Source: Bacteroidales bacterium (GTDB taxonomy: Bacteria; Bacteroidota; Bacteroidia; Bacteroidales; UBA932). From it: 9,392 nucleotides of DNA. Each line of letters begins with the position of its first letter. The first letter of the stretch is position 1. The stretch covers positions 1 to 9,392 of the forward strand of contig SFMG01000040.1 in the NCBI GenBank assembly GCA_004554455.1, in the 5' to 3' direction. Below, in pieces: positions 5,767 through 9,392 of this stretch. The notes beneath the pieces were generated by a model, which had not been told where the DNA came from, did not search any database, and was given only the letters and a program-made list of their open reading frames with translations. Made by a program: the position numbers and the translations under genes.

Positions 5767-7242
5767 ATGACCACACAAAAGAAACTGATGACCAATTGGC
5801 GCTGGTGGATGGTAGTGCTGCTTTTCATCGCCACAACGGTGAACTATATGGACAGGCAGGTACTCTCGCTCACCTGGAAGGATTTCATAGCGCCTGAATT
5901 CCACTGGAACGACAACGACTACGGTACCATCACGGCTATCTTCTCCATCGTCTATGCGATATGCATGCTCTTCGCAGGCAAATTCGTGGACTGGATGGGC
6001 ACCAAGAAGGGCTATCTCTGGGCTATAGGCGTATGGTCTGCAGGCGCCTGCCTCCACGCTGCATGCGGCTGGGCCACAATGCACATCGAAGGATATGCGT
6101 CCGTCAAGGAAATGGCAGCCGTCGAGGCCGGTTCCGCCGCTGCCCTGGCGATTGCCAGCATCAGCGTATGGCTTTTCATCGCAGCCCGCTGCATACTGGC
6201 CCTCGGCGAGGCCGGCAACTTCCCTGCCGCCATCAAGACCACAGCCGAATACTTCCCTAAGAAAGACCGTGCCTTCGCGACTTCGATCTTCAACGCAGGC
6301 GCATCCGTCGGCGCCCTCGTAGCTCCGGCCACCATTCCTCTCCTCGCCCAGTTTTTCAAGGACAAGGGCATAGGCGGAGGCTGGGAGATGGCCTTCATCA
6401 TCATAGGTGCCCTCGGCTTCATCTGGATGGGTCTCTGGGTTTTCATGTATGACAAGCCGGACAAGTCCAGGCACGTGAACGCCGCCGAGCTGGAGTACAT
6501 ACAGCAGGATGACGCCACAGCTGCCGAGGACAGCGCCGCCGCTGATGCACCAAAGGCCTCTAAACAGATTTCCTTCCTCAAGTGCTTCACTTTCCGCCAG
6601 ACCTGGTCTTTCATAGTGGGCAAGTTCTTCACTGACGGAGTATGGTGGTTCTACCTCTTCTGGGCTCCGGCCTACTTCTCCGACCAGTTCGGTTACAAGT
6701 CTTCCTCAGGAATGGGCATGGCCTTGATAATCACGCTCTACGCCATCGTGACCGTGCTTTCGATCTTCGGCGGATACCTCCCGAAACTCTTCGTAGAGAA
6801 GAAGGGCATGAATCCGTACAACGGCCGTATGCTTGCAATGCTCATATTCGCGTTCTTCCCGCTGCTGGCCCTTTTCGCCCAGCCTCTCGGAGCCCATTCC
6901 GCGTGGTGGCCTGCCATCATCATAGGCCTTGCAGGCGCCGGGCATCAGGCCTGGTCGGCGAATCTCTTCTCCACCATCGGCGATATGTTCCCTAAATCCG
7001 CAGTCGCCACTATCACCGGTATAGGCGGTATGGCCGGCGGTGTCGGTTCCTTCCTTATAAATAAAGGTGCGGGCGCGCTCTTCACCTGGTCCGAGAAAGC
7101 CGGGGAAAGTTTCTCCTTCATCGGCTTCGAAGGCAAGGAGGGAGGATATATGATAGTCTTCTGCATCTGTGCCGTCGCATATCTCACGGCCTGGGTGATA
7201 ATGAAGGCACTCGTTCCGAAGTACAGGCCTGTCGAGGCCTAG
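5767..7242 (+). CDS. exuT: MFS hexuronate transporter, ExuT-like (anion:cation symporter family)
   Basis: An inner-membrane major facilitator protein, probably a proton-coupled importer of galacturonate or glucuronate. The 491 residues contain about 12 hydrophobic segments. TM1 is near residues 12-28 and is followed by NYMDRQVLS, a hallmark of the anion:cation symporter branch. The MFS loop motif is DWMGTKKGY (75-83). ALGEAGNFPAAIK (145-157) and GAGHQAWSANLFSTIGDMFP (390-409) are strong family blocks. A charged central loop (about 229-267) holds an Ala/Asp-rich stretch. The protein is about 60 residues longer than E. coli ExuT (432), largely because of an Ala-rich insertion at about residues 104-130 between TM3 and TM4 and the long central loop. 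It is last in the kdgK operon, just before an intrinsic terminator. Uronate specificity is inferred from operon context; related ACS-family members carry other organic acids. Confidence 0.85.
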   Translation: MTTQKKLMTNWRWWMVVLLFIATTVNYMDRQVLSLTWKDFIAPEFHWNDNDYGTITAIFSIVYAICMLFAGKFVDWMGTKKGYLWAIGVWSAGACLHAACGWATMHIEGYASVKEMAAVEAGSAAALAIASISVWLFIAARCILALGEAGNFPAAIKTTAEYFPKKDRAFATSIFNAGASVGALVAPATIPLLAQFFKDKGIGGGWEMAFIIIGALGFIWMGLWVFMYDKPDKSRHVNAAELEYIQQDDATAAEDSAAADAPKASKQISFLKCFTFRQTWSFIVGKFFTDGVWWFYLFWAPAYFSDQFGYKSSSGMGMALIITLYAIVTVLSIFGGYLPKLFVEKKGMNPYNGRMLAMLIFAFFPLLALFAQPLGAHSAWWPAIIIGLAGAGHQAWSANLFSTIGDMFPKSAVATITGIGGMAGGVGSFLINKGAGALFTWSEKAGESFSFIGFEGKEGGYMIVFCICAVAYLTAWVIMKALVPKYRPVEA

Positions 7243-7265
7243 TCAGATAATTTCCGGCATTAAGT

Positions 7266-7301
7266 TGCGGCGGAGGCTCTTTTGTCTCTGCCGCATTTTT
7301 T
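7266..7301 (+). terminator. Intrinsic terminator after exuT
   Basis: A 10-bp stem (7267-7276 with 7285-7294, two G-U pairs, otherwise GC-rich) closes an 8-base loop and can be extended by one T-A pair at its base (7266 with 7295). Six T residues follow directly at 7296-7301. It lies 24 bases after the exuT stop and separates the kdgK operon from lysA. Confidence 0.8.
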
Positions 7302-7334
7302 GAAAGTACCCTGCACAAGTAATTTAAAATCTAT

Positions 7335-7342
7335 TAACTTTG
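7335..7342 (+). promoter_or_regulatory. Candidate -7 box for lysA
   Basis: TAACTTTG fully matches the Bacteroidota -7 consensus TAnnTTTG and sits just downstream of the exuT terminator. It would give a leader of about 60 bases before the lysA ATG at 7408. The -33 element is weak: CCTG at 7310-7313 has a plausible 21-base spacer but only partly matches TTTG. A small AT-rich hairpin (7359-7364 with 7371-7376) would lie near the start of the leader; its role is unknown. Confidence 0.5.
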
Positions 7343-7407
7343 TATGATACTAAGCTGAAGTAATCTTCAAATTACTGAATGAAATATCAAATACAGAATA
7401 CTGAAAT

Positions 7408-8568
7408 ATGCTGAGCAGACAGGTAAGCGAAAAACTCGCCGGGCACGAAACGCCCTTCTATTTCTACGATATGGACCTCCTGCGCCAGACCCTCGACAGT
7501 GTCGTATGGGCGGCGTCAAAATATAACTTCAAGATACACTACGCCATCAAGGCAAACTATGACCCCCGCATACTCGAAGTCATACGCGAGTACGGGCTGG
7601 GCATAGACTGCGCGAGCGGAAACGAAGTCAGGTGCGCAATAGAGGCAGGCTTCGATCCGAAGACCATAGTGTATGCGGGAGTAGGCAAGAAAGACAAGGA
7701 GATACGTTATGCAATCGAGCAGGGCATATTTGCCATAAACTGCGAATCGCTCCAGGAACTGGAGGTCATAGACGGGATTGCGGCGACAATGGGCAAGGTG
7801 GTGGACTGCGGGCTCAGGGTGAACCCTGACATAGACCCGAAAACCAACCATTGCATCGACACCGGCCAGGCAGACTCCAAGTTCGGCATATCCTACGAAA
7901 AAGTGCTGGAACAGGCGGAGTGGATACAGTCCCTCAAAAATATCAATATAAAAGGAATGCACCTGCACATAGGTTCGCAGATACGCGAGCTCCACGTCTT
8001 CCAGTACCTCTGCGACAAGGTGAACGTAATTACGGACAATCTTGTCAAAAAGGGATTCAAACTTGATTTCGTGGATGTGGGAGGCGGACTTGGCATCAAT
8101 TACGATATGCCTGAAAATGAGCCGGTTCCGAATTTCGCGTCCGTATTCGCAATCATAAACGGCAATCTGCACGTAGGCGGAAGGGAGATTCATTTCGAGT
8201 TCGGGCGCTCCATTGTGGGCGAATGCGGCGAGCTGATCACCAAGGTGCTTTACCGCAAGGATACCGCTACCGGAAGAAGGCTTGTGATTGTGGACGCAAG
8301 CATGACGGAACTCATCCGGCCTATGCTCTACGGTTCATATCACGACATCGAGAACCTCACGAGCAAGGAGGAGAAACACGAAAAATACGCAGTCGTGGGC
8401 ACGGCCTGCGAATCGACGGACATATTCAATGAAAGCCTTACCCTGCCGAAGACGGTGCGCGGAGACCTGCTGACCATCAAATCGGCGGGGGCCTACGGTA
8501 TGTCGATGGCGTCAAGATACAATCTGCACGACCTTCCGGGCGCTGTCTATAGCGATGACATACGCTGA
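7408..8568 (+). CDS. lysA: Diaminopimelate decarboxylase
   Basis: LysA removes CO2 from meso-diaminopimelate to give L-lysine, the last step of lysine synthesis, in the cytoplasm. The 386-residue product is a fold-type III PLP enzyme. YAIKAN (residues 45-50) contains Lys48, the expected PLP-binding lysine. HLHIGSQI (185-192) is the conserved barrel motif, DVGGGLG (223-229) binds the phosphate, and GTACESTDIF (331-340) carries Cys334 of the active site contributed across the dimer. MTELIRPMLY (299-308) and GAYGMSMAS (361-369) are also typical. It is shorter than the roughly 415-420 residues of many bacterial LysA proteins; I recall Bacteroides homologues as similarly compact. The usual EPGR motif reads EFGR (264-267). 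The gene has its own -7 box after a terminator, so it is not part of the uronate operon. Ornithine/arginine decarboxylases share the fold, but the motifs favour LysA. Confidence 0.93.
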   Translation: MLSRQVSEKLAGHETPFYFYDMDLLRQTLDSVVWAASKYNFKIHYAIKANYDPRILEVIREYGLGIDCASGNEVRCAIEAGFDPKTIVYAGVGKKDKEIRYAIEQGIFAINCESLQELEVIDGIAATMGKVVDCGLRVNPDIDPKTNHCIDTGQADSKFGISYEKVLEQAEWIQSLKNINIKGMHLHIGSQIRELHVFQYLCDKVNVITDNLVKKGFKLDFVDVGGGLGINYDMPENEPVPNFASVFAIINGNLHVGGREIHFEFGRSIVGECGELITKVLYRKDTATGRRLVIVDASMTELIRPMLYGSYHDIENLTSKEEKHEKYAVVGTACESTDIFNESLTLPKTVRGDLLTIKSAGAYGMSMASRYNLHDLPGAVYSDDIR

Positions 8569-8633
8569 CAGCCGCCTTGTCGGAAATTCAGAAACACTAG
8601 TCACAAACATAAACTTACCAATCAAAAAACAAA

Positions 8634-9392
8634 ATGAAGAAAATCGTTTCGATTCTCTCAACGGTCGTACTGGTCGCCGCTTCCTGCCAGAAGCCGGTGG
8701 AGCCTTCGCTCTCACTCAAGAACCAGGAGATTTCCGCGCCTGCAGCAGGCTTGGAACAGACCGTGACATTCCAGACCAACCAGGACTGGAGTGCAACTCC
8801 TGACGCAGGCTGGGTGACTGTCACCCCTGCCAGCGGTTCAGCTGCCGATGGCAGCGCAACCATTACAGTCAGCGTCGTGAAGAACGACACATTCGATGCA
8901 CGCTCTGCAAAGGTCAGCGTAAAAGCAGGACCTCTTTCCGCAACCATCACCGTCAACCAGGCTGGAAAGGATGTGGTATTCACCCTCAGCGACCAGCAGC
9001 TCAACGCCGAAGCCGCAGGACTTGAAAAGACTATTGAGTTCGAAAGCAACACCGATTGGACCGCAAGTTCCGACGCAAGCTGGCTGACTGTCACCCCTGC
9101 CAGCGGAAAGGCCTCCGATGCGAAGGTCAGCATAACCATTAAGGCTGAGAAGAACGACACAATCACCGTCAGCCAGGCTGGAAAGGATGTAGTATTCACC
9201 CTCAGCGACCAGCAGGTCAACGCCGAAACTGCAGGACTCGAAAAGACTATTGAGTTCGAAAGCAACACCGATTGGACCGCAAGTTCCGACGCTAGCTGGC
9301 TGACTGTCACCCCTGCCAGCGGAAAGGCCTCCGATGCGAAGGTCAGCATAACCATTAAGGCTGAGAAGAACGACACATTCGATGCACGCACT
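8634..9392 (+). CDS. BACON-domain lipoprotein, 3' end beyond the window
   Basis: The first 253 residues of an exported lipoprotein. A short signal peptide with a lipobox (VAASC) predicts lipidation at Cys18. Three BACON (Bacteroidota-associated carbohydrate-binding often N-terminal) domains follow, at about residues 25-111, 113-182 and 185 to the edge. Each has the usual pattern: a TxDW or NxDW strand, SWLTVTP or GWVTVTP, then PASG, and where complete a closing ITV(N/S)QAG strand. Trp52, Trp142 and Trp214 mark equivalent positions, so the spacing is 90 then 72 residues: the middle domain lacks 18 residues. No catalytic domain is visible in this portion, and the part beyond the edge could add one. 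BACON domains are thought to bind carbohydrate or mucin at the cell surface; the ligand here is unknown. The start follows an A-rich leader, 65 bases after lysA, with no clear terminator between, so read-through from lysA is possible. Confidence 0.88.
   Translation, partial: MKKIVSILSTVVLVAASCQKPVEPSLSLKNQEISAPAAGLEQTVTFQTNQDWSATPDAGWVTVTPASGSAADGSATITVSVVKNDTFDARSAKVSVKAGPLSATITVNQAGKDVVFTLSDQQLNAEAAGLEKTIEFESNTDWTASSDASWLTVTPASGKASDAKVSITIKAEKNDTITVSQAGKDVVFTLSDQQVNAETAGLEKTIEFESNTDWTASSDASWLTVTPASGKASDAKVSITIKAEKNDTFDART
8946..9161 (+). repeat. Tandem 216-bp repeat, copy 1, inside the BACON lipoprotein gene
   Basis: First of two directly adjoining 216-bp units, each coding for 72 residues from ITV(N/S)QAGKD to AEKNDT. 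By hand alignment it differs from the second copy at 7 positions, about 97% identity. The unit is shorter than the natural 90-residue BACON period. Confidence 0.85.
9162..9377 (+). repeat. Tandem 216-bp repeat, copy 2, inside the BACON lipoprotein gene
   Basis: Second unit, beginning on the base after copy 1. It is followed by sequence resembling 8892 onward (the FDAR block), so the normal domain pattern resumes after it. The repeat may continue beyond the window. Confidence 0.85.

Noticed and set aside
4153..6474. A 773-codon open frame on the minus strand across kdgK, kdgA and the start of exuT
   Set aside because: It runs antisense to three well-recognised genes, shows no domain pattern, and is the kind of long shadow frame expected in GC-rich coding DNA.
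7343..7407. A lysine riboswitch in the lysA leader
   Set aside because: The predicted leader is only about 60 bases and AT-rich with one small 6-bp hairpin, far too short for an L-box aptamer.
8569..8633. A terminator between lysA and the BACON lipoprotein gene
   Set aside because: Only a 4-bp GACA/TGTC pairing near 8567-8582 is visible, with no following T-run; the A-rich run before the ATG is a leader feature.
8615..9391. A 258-codon minus-strand open frame opposite the BACON gene
   Set aside because: Its repeats simply mirror the BACON repeat DNA. The plus strand has a signal peptide, lipobox and recognised domains.

Overview
The window is a stretch of a Bacteroidota (probably Bacteroidales) chromosome. 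It holds a hexuronate (glucuronate/galacturonate) catabolism locus, then a lysine biosynthesis gene and the start of a BACON-domain lipoprotein. The assignment rests on three things: -7 boxes of the TAnnTTTG type upstream of genes, A-rich leaders without strong Shine-Dalgarno sites, and a BACON-repeat lipoprotein, a family typical of this phylum. By eye the GC content is well above that of Bacteroides itself, and ATA is used often for isoleucine. A GC-richer Bacteroidales lineage (Alistipes-like or RC9-like) is possible, but this is only inference.

Layout. Positions 1-112 are AT-rich and do not fit the gene that follows: they hold the possible tail of another protein and no uxaC N-terminus. 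Positions 113-1309 encode uronate isomerase UxaC without its first ~68 residues. uxaA (altronate dehydratase, 1311-2795) follows after one base. A LacI-family regulator (2809-3858, minus strand) converges on uxaA with only 13 bases between stop codons. A hairpin plus T-run inside the end of the regulator gene may terminate the uxaCA transcript. A 147-base divergent region (3859-4005) carries candidate promoters for both directions and a dyad with a central CG that may be the regulator's operator. The second operon is kdgK (4006-5031), kdgA/eda (5053-5724) and an ExuT-like MFS transporter (5767-7242), closed by a clear intrinsic terminator at 7266-7301. lysA (7408-8568) has its own Bacteroides-type -7 box. 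The window ends inside a lipoprotein gene with BACON repeats (8634 to the right edge).

How the genes work together. The transporter brings hexuronate across the inner membrane. UxaC isomerises it to a keto-uronate, and a reductase not present in this window makes altronate or mannonate. UxaA dehydrates altronate to 2-keto-3-deoxygluconate (KDG), KdgK phosphorylates it to KDPG, and KdgA cleaves that to pyruvate and glyceraldehyde-3-phosphate. The LacI-type protein between the two gene groups is the likely local regulator.

I do not see an undescribed system here. The observations most worth checking are the abrupt 5' truncation of uxaC, which removes its metal-binding HxH motif; the terminator-like hairpin inside the lacI end; the candidate operator; and a 216-bp tandem duplication that leaves one BACON domain 18 residues short.
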